Source: Dromaius novaehollandiae
Taxonomy: Eukaryota > Chordata > Aves > Casuariiformes > Dromaiidae
NCBI RefSeq assembly: GCF_036370855.1
Contig: NC_088098.1
Span: 134,870,721-134,934,720 of the forward strand
Direction of reading: 5' to 3'
Length of the DNA stretch: 64,000 nucleotides
Under the pieces are notes generated by a model, which worked only from the letters and a program-made list of their open reading frames with translations, was not told the origin of the DNA and made no database searches. A program made the translations under genes and the position numbers. Shown in pieces: positions 41,058 through 55,500 of the stretch. Each line of letters opens with the position of its first letter. The stretch's first letter is position 1.

Positions 41058-43205
41058 TGTAAAAAAACCCACATACACATTTCTGGCAGGCAATTCACAA
41101 ACAAAGAATTCTTACTTTGTGGTTTTTGAGATTTACTAGACTTACTTTTTGCCATGGACAAACCTGAAATGACATACTTTCATATTGTACTTTATGACAA
41201 AGATTTTAAAAGTAGTGGTGCCAATTTTGTCATATAATGTTCTTGGAACTTTGGTATGATTCAAGAGGTACTGAACATCATCACGTCCAGTTTGCATCGT
41301 TTTCAAAGTAGGAACTTCAGCTCTTATCGTCTGGCTACTTCTGTTAACTCTATCTATGGCTAAAACATCAAATTTACATTCAGGTTAATCTCTTTTTGCA
41401 AAAGACAACGTATTTGCAAGTACATTTACTTTATGAGAACATCGTATATAAAATGAACTATGCTGCAGAGTAATGGCAGAGTTGAACTAATGTGTTTAAA
41501 AAGGAAAGACTGTATTGTTCTGACACTACAGGCCTCACTCTCCACTTATTGCACTAGACTGGCATAACACTTTTGACTCCTACCAACTCACCCGTGATTG
41601 ATCTTACCGGTAGCAACAGAGGAATCAGGTTGTATATTTGCTACACTCGAAATTCACCAGCGTAAAGGCAGTTTTAATAATGTTCTACAGGAGACTGGAA
41701 CCCAAGATCTACTATTTGCTGAGACTGGAAACTGAACTGTGCACTGGAATATTCTGAGAGCAAAATGTAAGGAGAAAATAAGCTGCATAGCAACCTTCTC
41801 CCTCAATATCCAAATATAAGATTGGTAGCTTTAAATACATCCTTAAATATAATAAAAAGTGCAAGAGTATTTTAAATTTTAATACAGTGTTCATCTTAAT
41901 AGTTAATAGATTGTTAAACAAGATGTAAAATACACATATACATAAAAGCTTATACCATGATCTGCAGTGGCATGCTATGCGTAAGTGTCGAAGTTTGGCA
42001 TTTCGCTTGCAATTCATGCTATGTTTCTTTGGTCTTCACCCCTACTATTAAGTGGAAGAGCACCTGCTTTAGTTTGTAGTCATGGGGCACTTAATATCTT
42101 TAGAGAAAAAAAATTTGGGGCTCTACGCTCATGATGCAGATGCAAAACTCCCATTAATATTAACAGGAAAGCTAAGGACACAGTTAGGGGAGAACATACC
42201 ACATTTAGATTACTGTACAGTTCTGCAGTCTCTTACAGTTAGCCAATAATTCCAACAAAATAGCCCATAATAAAGCTTGGCATTGAATGCCGTCTTTTGT
42301 TTGTTACCAATAATGCCTATAATACCGGGCTCTAATAGCCGAGCAAGATTCATACTGTTACAGTCACACTTATATCCACATTCAACTTCCTTTTATTAGA
42401 AGTATAATACTGCACTTTATATCACAAATGTATAAAAATATGGCAGATAGTGTCATAACAATACTTTTCTTTTAAATGAGTATATTTAAAAAACAGACAG
42501 TTATTTTCCATTTATATATATATTTATATATAGAATAAAATACTCCTGATGCAATATATAAATGTTACTGTTAGTTTTTTATAGAAACTACTGTAGCTGT
42601 TGCACTGCTTCACAATGTTTCAAACAGCTCAAAATAACTTTACATTATAACATAAAAGATATGATTATAACAGTACGATATTAGGTCATCATAAATAAAT
42701 ATTACAAATCCTATCAAATATGGTAGTTTAAAAAACAAATTTAAGACGTACAATTTAACTTTAAACCCTTAACAGGGATACACTTCTACCACATAAACCC
42801 CACTGTTTTAACTAGGCAGCAAAAAATGTAGTAAGGGCATAGGTCTAGACATGAATGTTTTCGCCCTTACAAGTGCCAATACATACCAAAAGCCTCCCAG
42901 CTTTCAGACAGAGATGTGCACTAAGCTGGAATGTAAACGAGAGAAAACTGTAATATATTTTTCTCCCCGAACGGCACACTCTGCCTAGTATCCGATGACA
43001 TTTCTGATGACTGGTAATTCATAATTCAACTTGTTTTACTGTATAATCCCTGACTCTCACTGTGGTGCCAAACAGCATAGCTCCACATGTACATATTGCA
43101 CACCTTTATAAAGCTGAAAATACAGTCTTACCATCACTAGAACCACCACCACCATCACTCCCCTACGTCAATCTCCAGTGAACTGGCCTACTTTCTGGAG
43201 TGCAA

Positions 43206-43592
43206 TTACAAGGCTGTCTCTTTTAAATCATTCAGATTTGGCATTCGTGATCGGTTTGTTCGGTTATATGTGTGCCCATTCTGTCCGCTCTTGGAAGGCA
43301 GCTGATCAGAGTAGGGAGGCCCGTCGTTTGTGCTCCTGTTCACTGGCGCGACGTGCCAGCTAGGTTCCAGCTGGCCAGGTATCTGCAGTGTTGGCCTGCT
43401 TTTTGACTGAGACTCTTGCCGTACGTTGCTGCTGCCACTGCTGGAGCTTTGACTCATGGGGTGAATTCGCACTTCAGAAAAAGAAGCTTTGGCTGGCTGA
43501 CTTGGTAAGGGTTGGAAGCGAGGCTCAGCAGGGACAGAATGATTTGAAGAGGAGAGATGTAATAGCTTTCGAAGAGATTTTAATGGCTGGTT
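43206..43592 (-). CDS. CDKL5: CDKL5 terminal coding exon
   Basis: This 387-bp phase-0 exon encodes 128 residues and TAA. It starts [15 protein letters not shown] after acceptor TGTCTTTCAG and ends [13 protein letters not shown]. The C-terminus is almost identical to human, while the serine/proline-rich middle has diverged. Another AG 28 bp upstream (acceptor CGCTAG, exon start 43620) would shift the frame and hit a stop, so it was not chosen. Confidence 0.97.
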   Translation of the reverse strand, partial: NQPLKSLRKLLHLSSSNHSVPAEPRFQPLPSQPAKASFSEVRIHPMSQSSSSGSSNVRQESQSKSRPTLQIPGQLEPSWHVAPVNRSTNDGPPYSDQLPSKSGQNGHTYNRTNRSRMPNLNDLKETAL

Positions 43593-46500
43593 CTGAAAGA
43601 CATGGCGGAAAGCACTTGACCTAGCGCCCTCTTGTTCTTATAATACTATATCAGGTTTCCTGTAGCAAAGCTGTCATATCTTAAATTGAGCATTCTGAAC
43701 TTCACAGGACTTCATTCCTTTTAATATGCATTCATTTGGAATATCTCAGTTCAAGCTACAACTACACACTGAAAAAACGTCTTCTCATTGTGATTCAAAT
43801 CTATTAGCTACCTGGAAAAAGGAAATGGCTACATCAGAAAAACTTCTGTTCCCACCAATTAGTTTAGCCTGATTTCCTATGAGAAAGAAGGCACAGGCAC
43901 CTGCATTAGTAGGAGTACTGGCAGATGGGTAGCTATTAACTTTAGATCCTCAGCCATACTTTATGGCCATATTTTACAAATCTTGGAAATACGAAGTTCC
44001 TTAAAATTTCCTGAACATCAGTGTGGCACAGAGAGAGACCTGAGTAACTCTCCGCACTGAGATAAAGGCTAGCAGAACTCAGCTGTTTGATATTTTGTTA
44101 GTCAGCAACTGGGTGATAAGCTGTTCTGGTCCCTCATAGCACGTGCTGCTTTAGCTGGTGAGCAGCCCATAGAAAAACAGAGACATGGGGTTATTGAAAC
44201 GGGTAATGACTTGGGGGAGCCCGAGAACACAAACTGGTAGAGAACTGCTTTCATTAAATTCCACAGCTCATAGAACAATTTATGTCTTCAAACACTGCAG
44301 CTGTAACAAACCCTCTTGTTTATTTTTCAGCATTGTAATGGCAACACAGCATGGCACAGAGGCTCTCTCCAAAACCCTGATCCCCAAAAGCTGGTTTTAG
44401 AACTGGAGAAAACAAAGGTGCATTAGTGCAATGCTATGCTCCAATAATCTAACCTGCTCAAACTGCAGTTTGTGCCAGCTGAGGCAGAGCTGCACAGTAA
44501 TGTGGTTACAATACCCCAAGGACCCCATCCAGTATTTCTGTGTAGGGTAGCACAGCACCCTCAGGATGCACCATTCCCGGCAGCGCAAACCGGAGGGTCT
44601 TTATACAATGCTCCAGTGCCTACCAGAGATGTGCAATTAGATTTTGTTTGCATCTAATACCAAAACATAACCAGTATTTCAGAAGACTCAAAGACTGACA
44701 CAGGGACTTTTTGTCTCTCTTTTCCCTGTCATTCATATGTAGATTATCAAAGAATTATGCAGGATGGAAGGCACATGACTTTTCACATTCAATGAACAAG
44801 GAATGGGGAGGTTGGGAAATAATGCCAAATGCAATTTTTCTATTCACCAGAGAAAAAGCTGTCAAGACACATCAGTGATCTCAGAATACAGGGAATTGAT
44901 AACGGCACTTACATGAGGCTGGATTTCTGTCATCTTCTCAGGATGCCAATCCTTCTGCCTGCTGCTCTGGTGATTAGAAGTGTGAATGGCTTTCTGTAAT
45001 GCCAAAAGATCCTGACCATCACTACTAGGCATCTGCAACAAAATATTAATTAGTGATTTCTTAATATATTCTTAAAAATAGCTGTAAACCATTTTCCCCA
45101 CTTAATTACATAATGCAAGTGAATTCCATTACTGTGGCAGAATTGTAATGCACTTTCAATATTTTTCCCCATAGTAAATAATGAGTGGCTGTGGATATCA
45201 TGCAGATTTGCTAAACCCTTAGCCCTTAAAGCATTCACATGCTGTTAGTGTTATTTGCTGTAAGAGAGAGCAGTTAAACAAGGCTTCAAAAAAAAAATTG
45301 TTGCACCTCATCTTCACTTAAAAAGCATTCCATACTTCAGTTAAGACCATGGATCAGTTCTATAAATTTGTTCCTGTGTGAAGCAGATCAAAATCATTTC
45401 TAAACTAATGTCTGGCTGATATTGCCATTACAAGAAAAAGAGCTTTTTCTTTCCCCATCTTTCTTCTCCTTCCCCAAAATTCCAAACTAAGGTAAAAATT
45501 GAAAAACTCCCTGAAAAATGAAAAACAAACAGCAACTTCAATTAAACTTATGGCAGAGAGATTATTTTAAGCTTTTATATGTAAAGAGTTTTATATCATT
45601 CCAAGAATTTAATGCAAAAAACTGGACAACTAAAATTTTAAAGACAATTTGCATTAAAAAGAGGTTATCATGAACAATCAGAAGCAAAAAAAATATAGCA
45701 GAAGCATGAGATAAAAACTTTTTTTTCCCAGAGAATCTGTTGTTACAGTATTTGTCTAATTCAATTCCAATACAAAGAATCAGCTTGCATATAAAATGTA
45801 TCTCCAATATAGCTATAAAATAAATCGGGTTAATTTTAATTTTTCCTGATTGAATCAAAGAGAGATAGTCTAATTTCAAATTTGTGCAACTCTGCAACCA
45901 TTTTCCTCCTTTAATCTCATTCTACCTGAAACTGTGTACATTACATTTTCAGTATATCAGATTACTAAAAACATTTTTTAAAAAACACAATCTATTCCAA
46001 CAGAACTGCCAATTGTACTAGAATTTATCGAACTGGCCCAGGTACTTAACTGGCATGAAGAGAAAGTGAACCCGTGAAAATAAAATACATGCTGCTTTAG
46101 TCAGTAAAACAAGTTTACTGGAGCATTTTACACTGCTACTGTACTTAAAAATTAATACCATGGGTAGAGTGACTACAGGAAGCTTTTTCAAAGAAGAACT
46201 ATGCTTTAAATTATTCTTTGAATTAAAAAGAGGAAAGAGGGATTTCTTGATGCTTGGATTCTCCCCGTTGGTTGAGTCTGTCTGTAATATAAGATACAAA
46301 AACTAAATGCATAGTATTTCAGTTCAAGAGATCTGTCCTTACTATATTCATACATTACGTATTTTTTAAATTCCAACAATATATGGCATTCATCCTATAA
46401 TTTGCTTGAAGAAACTAAAATATTGATTGATGTTCTGAATGAAAAGAAGTGTATGGAATAAATTCAAAGAATTCAATGCATACGAAGAATGTAAAAAGAG

Positions 46501-49500
46501 ATCAGTGCACCTATTCTTATATCCATGCTCCATTAGGAATGCACGGCACATTTCAAAGCCTTTTGAAAACAACAGGTAGCTCTTGTTGACTTTACTGAGC
46601 TTTAGCACTCGCTGTTTCAGTTTTATTTCTGTAGTACAAAAAAGGGCATACCAATGGATGCACAGAAAACAAACAGAATAATCAAGTATTAAAACTTTAA
46701 GGGGGAATATTCCTCCTCTTATGTATGAACAAGCACAGGATGCATATGCTGTGTCTAGCATCATTTTGCCTACCAAGAAACCCCTTTATAATACCTTATA
46801 ATGATCATATGACTAAACAGAATGATGGAAGCACTAGTAACAGAGAAGATTTTCAGACAGCTTTCTCAGTTTCTAGATTCCATTTAGAATATCCAAACTA
46901 AGGAAAGATAGAGTCACTAATTAACATAGCTTTAGAAATCTTATGATGAGAAGACTTTCCTGTTTGAAGTTCAGTAAACCAAAAAGGAAAGCAAAGCATC
47001 GCTAGGAGGAATGCTCACCTGCAACGGGATTTTCCAAAGGAGATTGTTTCTTCAGAGCCATAGCTTGGAATGTGCGCCAAAATCTGCAAAACTTGCGCTC
47101 CTCTGTGCATACTGACACTGCACACAACCCTCATGGATATCAAAATGTTTGGTGCCAGGTTACAGAAAGAACTGTGACTCTAACAATCCTCAAAATCTTT
47201 TGCTATGTTACAGAAAGACTCCAAGTAAGATAAAAAGGAGAATGGGTAAGACTAGCTCTGCAAAAACAGTATTGCAAAGAATTCCTGTAGCAGGCAGTAA
47301 CAATTATCATCCCGTGAAGAACTACACCCCAAGAACTCTAGAGAGAATGATTAATGGAAAAAACTCTGCAGGAGGAACTGTCGAGAACTGATGCCAGCTC
47401 TGGACTACTAGAGATTGAGAGAATGACGTTATAAAGAAGATATCTTCAATCCAATTTAAAATATCCTTTATGACTCTTATGATGATCACTGGCTAAATGA
47501 GACTTGCCAAAGGATATTAAAAGTAAATAGTAGCTAGCACATGTGATACTGTCACCCTCTTAACAAACTCTAACTCCTTTACATGCTTCTCAGCATTATG
47601 ATGATTCTCAGGTCTAGTTTTTTATTTGCTGAAGAATGTCTGTGTTGCAGTAAAGTAAGCATAACAACAAACTTCTGGCAGTCTAGAAAAACTGGGAGCC
47701 TCAGAATAAAACCTTGGATAGTCACAAGCTACATGTTAGCATTTTTAATGTGAATTTGTAAAAAACATTCCTGTGGTTGTAAGAGCTATTACTACATGGC
47801 TGTTAAAAGCTTCTACTATTGAAAGCAAATTTGGTGCTGAACTGAAGGTAAACATTTTTGTTTGTGCTGGAAGATCCTAGTGAACATCCCAGTGCTTTCG
47901 GGTAGACTCTCTCAACTAACAGATGTTTGGTAAAGAACAAAGATCAGTGTCTGAACTAGGCACCTGTACTTTACATTGGTGTGCACAGTCTATCCCCAAA
48001 TACTCTCCTGTTAAACAGGACAAGTAAGCAGAAATCGAAAAAAGATTTTGCAATTTCTGGTGGGATCCAAAGATCCAGTTGGTGTCAGCAAGTCTCTAGG
48101 TCAGAATGCAAGAGTTCTACATTACTGCAAGAATTATATGCATCTTCCTGTGAGATACTAGCTCTAACTAGCCAACATAATTTCCCCTTATGCAAAACTT
48201 TTTTTTCTCTCACCTTAAGAATGAAAAAAACAAAACAAAACAAAACAGGAGTAAGGACTGTGTATAAGTCTGTTGTGTCTTGTCATCAATGATGTTTTTG
48301 GTAGTTACAGTTCAAGCTACTTGCCACTTAGAATTTTTGGAAAGCATTGGATTTTAAGATGCAACCCAATCCAGTCTATAATTCCTTCACATAGTTCAAG
48401 CTGGATGTAGCTAATACACTATCAGCTAGACTTTTAAAGTGGTCTCTACCACCATGCCTAAATGGTTTGAATGAGGGTAGACTAGAGCAATGCAAGTTTA
48501 ATATTGTTTTGGAAAATGCATCACTGGAACTAATGGTAGTAGGGTGTGCTTTCCTTGCAGGGACATTTTAACAGCAAATAACACCAGAGTTTAAATATAA
48601 ATATTTTCTTCAGTTGTATAATACAAATGGTCATATTTTAACAGGGCACAAGTATCAGGATGAACAAGTTCAGAATCATGCAGCAGTTTGGGATTGCACA
48701 TCAGCACATATTTAATTATTAATCAACGTTATCACTGTATGTAAAAGTTTTTAAAAGTTTAGCTATTTGTCCTAAAACTAGAACTAATATAGAAACTACA
48801 TACAGAAATTAAAAGAAGAGGAAGACTAGCACTGTGGTACAAACTTAGCTAACAGCTGAACCTGAAGATGAACATCATAAAAAAGGAACTGGGAGCAACT
48901 GGGATGAAGATCCTTTACAAAAACTTGCACTGTGAGCCACGAAAAAGTATGTTGCACACACCTTTGACAGTCACTTACTTTGTATATGTCGATGGCATAT
49001 CCAAACAATCTGCTGCACCAATGTTCAGTAGAGAATATTTTCAATGTAATGCCAGCTGATCCCCCATAGTGGTAGAACTTTTTAAAAACCCTCCTTTTTC
49101 ATATGCAATCGATGAAGCCCCACTGCCTACAAAGCTTAAAATCTGATCTCCGCTTATTCTGTATCTATTTACATTAATGTGAATTAAGAACAATTTCAGC
49201 AAAGGTGGGAATTTTGTGCACTACTGCCCACAGATTCATATATATACACCACACACAATCACACAGTAGGATAGAGAGGGACTGTGAAAAATTGTCTGAC
49301 GTGATTCTGGAAGTAGAAGTCCTTCTGCTTTCATTCATAGGCCGTATCTTTGAAATAAGAAGAGGTAGGAGCCACTGCCCTAAAACCTCGCCAGAAGGAA
49401 GGCAAGGCACATTTTTTTGTGTGCTAGTTAAAACACACGTGCACACGTTCCATGCAGTTCAAAGAGAATAAAAAAAGAAAACTGCTCCTCTCTCCCAATT

Positions 49501-52500
49501 TTCAACAGATCAGCACTCCACTGACAGCCAGAGTCATGCCACCTCACTTTATGACAGTGTATATTTTAATTTAGTTACTCCCCTTTGCCCCGTGGTACCA
49601 TCAACAACTTCTAATGCCAATTCAACTGTAGAAGAATGAGCATGATTTACTCCATTCTGAGAACCTTGAAAACTGTAACTGGAATTTCACTTACAGAAGT
49701 ATTGCAACTTACTTTTTATAAAACATTGAGTACTTAAACAAAACAAAACAAAACAAAACATAACCCACAATATGTGGAATTAAGTAAGCTCCTCCGAAAA
49801 GTGGTGCACATGTTACTGTTGGGCATGATGATCGCCCTGTGAGATAGAACACAGTTTGATTTTCAGATTCCAGCTCAAATCTGAAATTTATCCTCTTATT
49901 CATACACAGAGAACATCTGACACAATACCAGTAACAAATAAGGAATTACTGTTATTAACAGGTTAATAATAAAGTCACTTTTTGAAGTGAAAACCCCATC
50001 TTAAAATAATGAAAATGAAAAGTCTAGTATAACTCTTAGCTTTTACGACTCAAACTATGCAGAAATATGAAACAAGAATGAAGCCCACTGAAAAGAACAG
50101 GTAACATAAAAAGACAAAGAAGCTTATTTCTGACAATATTTTGCACACGAGATTTAGTAACATGCTAGTATACTAGTAAGAAATTTTTTAAAAATTCAGA
50201 AGTTCTGCTTCTAATGGCCTGTCTGAGAATCGCTAGACCACACTTTTAATAGCCATAATTTAAGATAAAATACCTACAGTTTTAAAATTTTGTAAAACAG
50301 ACTTTAGGTAAACATAACTTTACATCTAAACATTTCCACAACTGCCATCCAAGAATAGGATGACAGGAAGTTTAGATTTCTTCAGTTATCAGGTGAATTT
50401 TCATTTTAAAACTTAGTGAAAAGTTAATATACCACTATCCTCTGACAGAAGAAAGTTCTTTCTCCTTCCTGACAACTAGAAGAAAATGTAAAAATGCACA
50501 AAAGACAAAGGCTTCTACCACATAACAAAAGCTACAATTCCTACCCCAGAAAAACCTACAGAGCATTAAGCATGGTCAAGGTACACGATCATTATTTCCA
50601 GCCACAGTAAATGGCAAGAAGATGGAGACCATCATCAAGGCACTGCCATGAAAAAGACTGGAAAGAATTCTCACTTCTAACAGTTTTACCTCCTTCTAAT
50701 GGGTGTCTGATAAATTATTCAAGCTTTGAGGATGCACGATAATGTATCTGTTATTCTTAGAATATCATCACCATATACTGTGAAAGAATTTGCCACACAT
50801 GCTTAAAGCTAACATCAAAACTGGTTCCCAGAGTATCTAAGTGAAAAAAAAATACACACAGGAATGTATCTAGTAGGTGAATTAATGTTTAAAAAGGAAG
50901 ATAGATAAACCCTGAACAGGGAAAGAAGTTTATTTTCCTACAGTGAAGACAGAAACTAAAAGAACAGATAGATATATGCAGGTATGATCACAAATAATAA
51001 AGAGGTACTGTACGGATCTAGTATATTAACATGGTACAATTCAAAACTGATAATTATATATTTTCTTTTACAAATACCGTATACTTACAGTTTGAGATTT
51101 CTTCTTTTTCTTTTTTATTGCCCTGAAAAAACCTTGCTTTTCTTTCTCCTTGAGCTGTTCAGAGTGACTGTTAAGATTTTCAGGACTTTTCCTAAACATG
51201 AAATAAGGTATTGTAAGAGAGATTTAATTTAGACGTTCTGTAAATTTTATGTAATAACAAGATCTTATGCCAAAGAATGCAAATTACTGATTAAAGCAAA
51301 AAGTTTCTAAATGTTTTAGCATTCATTGGTTCAAGGGTTACTATACGGACAAAGGATAAACAGTCTTATTAAACGGGATAGGAAGAACAGAGTGTTAGGG
51401 CAAAATCATTAGCTCAAACCAGTGAATAGTTATTTAGGGAAAAGGTAAGCATGCATGTCTTCTTTTTTAAATAGAATTTAATATTCAAACCAAAATGTTA
51501 CACACAAGGTATTTTAAGAAATTAAAATCATATCTGAGAGAACATACAAACGATGATGAGGTATAAAAGCACAGATCCAGTTTATCCATTGCTTGCTGGA
51601 GGAGCCAGGAGTTGCAAAGAAGTTCATCAGACAGAACTGATTTCAATCAAAATTCCTGACCTTTGCTGACATGGTTCCAAATTTATCATCTGTGAAGCCT
51701 GGGGATCTACTGTTGTCCATTTCAACTTAACAACTTCAGTAAAAGTTTGTTATGCATGGGTGAGGCAGTGCTGCCAAGAGAAGATGACCCGGAAGTGGAA
51801 TAGTTGCAAAGACTGAATTTTTATTTCCACCTTTTATCTCAACCAAAACTGAATTATCTGCAGCTGATAAGTAGTGTGTTACTTTAAAGTATATATAGTA
51901 AACTATGGATGTAAAGTACTGATATGGAGTAAAAAGATTGTTTTAACTTATTGGTGAGACATAAACTGAATGCAGTTCTAGTGCCCTCTAATATATTTTG
52001 AAAATTGGAAATGGTGCAGGGAAGCTTCACAGAAATAATTTCAGAGATAGATAGATAGAAAAATGGCTTACAGTAACAGAGAGAGAGATTTCAGTCTCTC
52101 TAGTAAGTTAAAAAAAGCAAACAAACAAACCCCAACATTTAGAGTTTCCTTGATTGCTGTGCATAGGTACTTTTTCAGGGAGAAATCACTGAGTACAAGA
52201 AGGATCTTTAAAGTAAAGGGAGAAGACATAACAGGAACAAGTAGGTAGACGATGCAGTCAGAAAAATTTGTATTAGAAATAAGGCACTGATTTTAACAAT
52301 GAGAATCATTAATTGCCAGAACAAACTCCTTAGGGGAAACAGTGGACCTCCCATCTCTGACTTTCAAAGCAAGACTGGACACCCTTCTGGGACATGCACA
52401 TTAGTCAGATATGCTACTGTGCTTATCCCCCAGGGAATGGATGACATTTAATAGTAACTAATATACAGGAAGTCACACTGGGTGATTTAATAGTCCTTTT

Positions 52501-55500
52501 TAGCCTTAAGTTGTACGAAAACAAAAATGAAATTATCCCAGTGGCTGGATGGAAAACCTAAGGGACAGCCACTGTTTTAAGTGCTCTGGATGACAAACAG
52601 AAGCAGCTTTCCTTGGAGTAGCTGTAATGTAGCAACTCCTAGCTGTCTGCTATAGTTATCTTTGGGTTCTAATTCTGGCTTAAAATGCTATGCTATAAAC
52701 TGCTGATTCAGCAGCTTCTGCATGCCCAGCTGACATTTTTTTCCAAGCAAATGTGAAACACATAATTGGGGTAGGAATCACTACAGTTATCTTCCTTATT
52801 ACTCTGATACGTGGTTTGATCAGTTGCTGTTGCTGAATAAGAGAATGCTTAGAGGGAAGAATTACAGGCAGAGAGGCTGGTGGAATTTTTTCTAATTTAG
52901 ATTTTTGGAACATAAAGCTAGATCCAAAAAACTATTCAAATATTCAACAGTATAGATTTTACTATAAAAATTATAAAGCTAGACATAGCTATAGGATTGC
53001 GAAGGATTCCCATTTCCATCAGGCCCCTCCATTTGGCACCGTTGCATGACAGCAATACGGCAGTCCTGTATTATTCACTTCCAGCACCACAGTGAAAGCC
53101 CAAGAGTAAAGACTACTGACAGCTTTACAGATTCTGACAACTCACAAGGCTGACTTAAGACAGACAAAACACCTCCTGAATTATTTATTAAGTGATTTTT
53201 ATTTTTAGGAGTTTCATCCTCCTTAGTTTGTTAGGAAGCTTGGAGGAAAACGTGCACCCCAAGTAACCTGGTCATGCTCTGAAGGTAATGCAAGGGGGGC
53301 TGTGAACAGAATCGTCCAAGCCTTGCCCCAGAGCAGCCACTGTGCATCCACAGCTGGCTCGGTGCCATTCCCAAAATAAAACCTAAAAAGAAAGAAACAA
53401 CACGCCCCAAACCATAGCCCCAGTGCAAATTACCAACCCAGTGAGCAAGTCGCTACAGAGGAACCAGTCTCTCAGACCAAATGACAGTCCCAACGTGGTT
53501 ACTCTGCATTGTACTTTAGAATTTTTCAGTCTCTTCCTATGACTTTTCTGCTCCAAAGTCCATTCGAAAATGGAGACACCATATTTCTAAAGATGAATTT
53601 TATCTTCTAAATAAACCTTGGGACTATTGTGGCCACACTTTATTTAGATAGAGATTCACTCAAGTGTAATTCTTTTCTTTGGCCCAATGAACCCGGACGA
53701 GGAAACAGGACAGAAGTGAAATTGTGCGCCATAATTTCCTAAAACTACAGTTACCAGACAGAGGAGAAAGATAAGGGGCAGAGGACTCTGCTCATTTCCA
53801 ACTGCTGCTTACCCATGAGCCAGTGGTCTTACACTGACTGGTTTATGTCACTAGCTCCTATGACTCATATTGCAGTACTGTTGTCTGAAAAAGCATTGAC
53901 CTTGAAAAGCAACTGCTTCAAAACACATGCTCATTATGTGAAGAGAGTGAACATATATAGCATTATAGCAGGAAGTTCGACACAAGGATTTTGTACTGAG
54001 TAAAAATAGAGCAGAACATTTGGATCGATGACATGAAACACCAGGATATTTTAGGCATTCCCAAAGATTTTCAGACAATGGACAGTATAGCAAAAATTAG
54101 GATTATCAGAAGAAATGGGATTGTATAGTCACTCAACACTGCCTATTCTTACAACATACCTGCAAGTCTTTTTATTTTGCATAAAGCCTCAGCTCTTGGA
54201 GGCATGCAGTTACACAGGAATCTCAGTGTCTTTTACTAGCAAATAAGTCTCAAGTCTTAAAAGATGCAGAAAAGAGCCCTCACTCTGCGTGCTCACCCTC
54301 AAGCAGAAACCAAAGGCAAAATGTCCTCTTTCCCATTATTTTATCATTTTGTTCCTTTTGCATGGTTAGGACACAAAATATGGGTCACTTTGGTTATTCT
54401 GGTCTGAGTCCCTTGGGAAAGGCATATACGTAAACAGAAATTCTGTAACTATCACTAGCACTTATTGTCCTCAGAGAAGAATGGCATCCAATTTCATGCA
54501 GGTACAATGAGGTGGAGAAGCAAACATGCATGAGGCAAGCAAACTAATGTGTCTTAATATTAGTTAAGAAATTAAATAGGAAGCATGCTGCATTCATGCT
54601 GCCAGATAGACTTATATTGCACTCTGCTCCTTTTTGGAGGTTATTCTTCATGCCTGTTTCTGTTATTCCTTCAGCTACACTAATCTCAACAGGCAAATCA
54701 TCTTTAACTGCCAATTTACTATCCTCTCTGCAGAACAGCTCACAATTACATGAGTAAGATTTTGCTCTAAAGGAAGAACTATTCAAATGTCTGAAATTTT
54801 CTTTGGAAGGTAGATGAAGAGTCATTAATTCTCAAAGTTAACTTTTGGTTTTGCTTAAAATAAACCCCTCAGTAGTTAGTGTTGCCATAAACGGAAGAAG
54901 AAAACGTCAGAAACTAGTGAAGCACCTCAAATATGTGGTTTACTTAACATAAGAATCTCAAACCCAAATGCTGAAGTTTATTGTAAAATTTCTTGGCCTA
55001 AAATCTGCCTGAAAGCTAAAAATCAGAGGTCAAACCTGAACTTTGCTGAAACTGTAAAATTTTTTCAGGTTAAAAAGAGGGATTTATTAACTGCAATAAA
55101 ACCTAGATATGCCATCTTTTATATCAAATACCACCCAGAAGCTGCTGTAACCAGTATATCACCTGCAAATATATCACCTAAGTTTATGCATATATATATA
55201 TATATACACACACACACATATACACACATATACGTATTCTGCAACACTAGTAACCATAAAAATTTGGAAGTGGTTTCTCAGGCAGAATATCGATGACTAC
55301 AAATTTTGGAAAATTTCCTTGTAAATAGCATTAGGTTGCATCATCTAATTTTGACTACAAAACAAAAACCACTGATGACTGGGGAAGGGACAGGGAAAAA
55401 CACTGGTTACTAGGAAAGAGGTTGCATGCACTGATACGGAAGTTCAGGTGCTGCCAAGCAGATAAAAAGAAAAAGGCAAACATAGTAGGTGACAATACAT

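Larger units (their letters stand above)
36404..43205 (-). other. CDKL5: Probable long CDKL5 3' UTR
   Basis: The sequence downstream of the CDKL5 stop is AT-rich with no exon recognised on either strand and no recognisable interspersed repeat. The length to the candidate distal poly(A) signal resembles the long 3' UTR of the mammalian brain isoform. It includes an AT-rich hairpin at 41017-41057. Extent is inferred; earlier poly(A) sites could give shorter forms. Confidence 0.5.
45033..51088 (-). other. CDKL5: CDKL5 intron (6.1 kb)
   Basis: AT-rich with short A/C simple repeats near 48224-48247 and 49736-49760 ((AAAAC)n on +). No additional exon with recognisable similarity was seen. Confidence 0.8.

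Noticed and set aside
43593-43620. An upstream AG acceptor that would extend the last CDKL5 exon by 28 bp
   Set aside because: Joined to the phase-0 end of the previous exon it shifts the frame and reaches a stop, whereas the AG at 43593-43594 has a pyrimidine tract and continues the known CDKL5 sequence.
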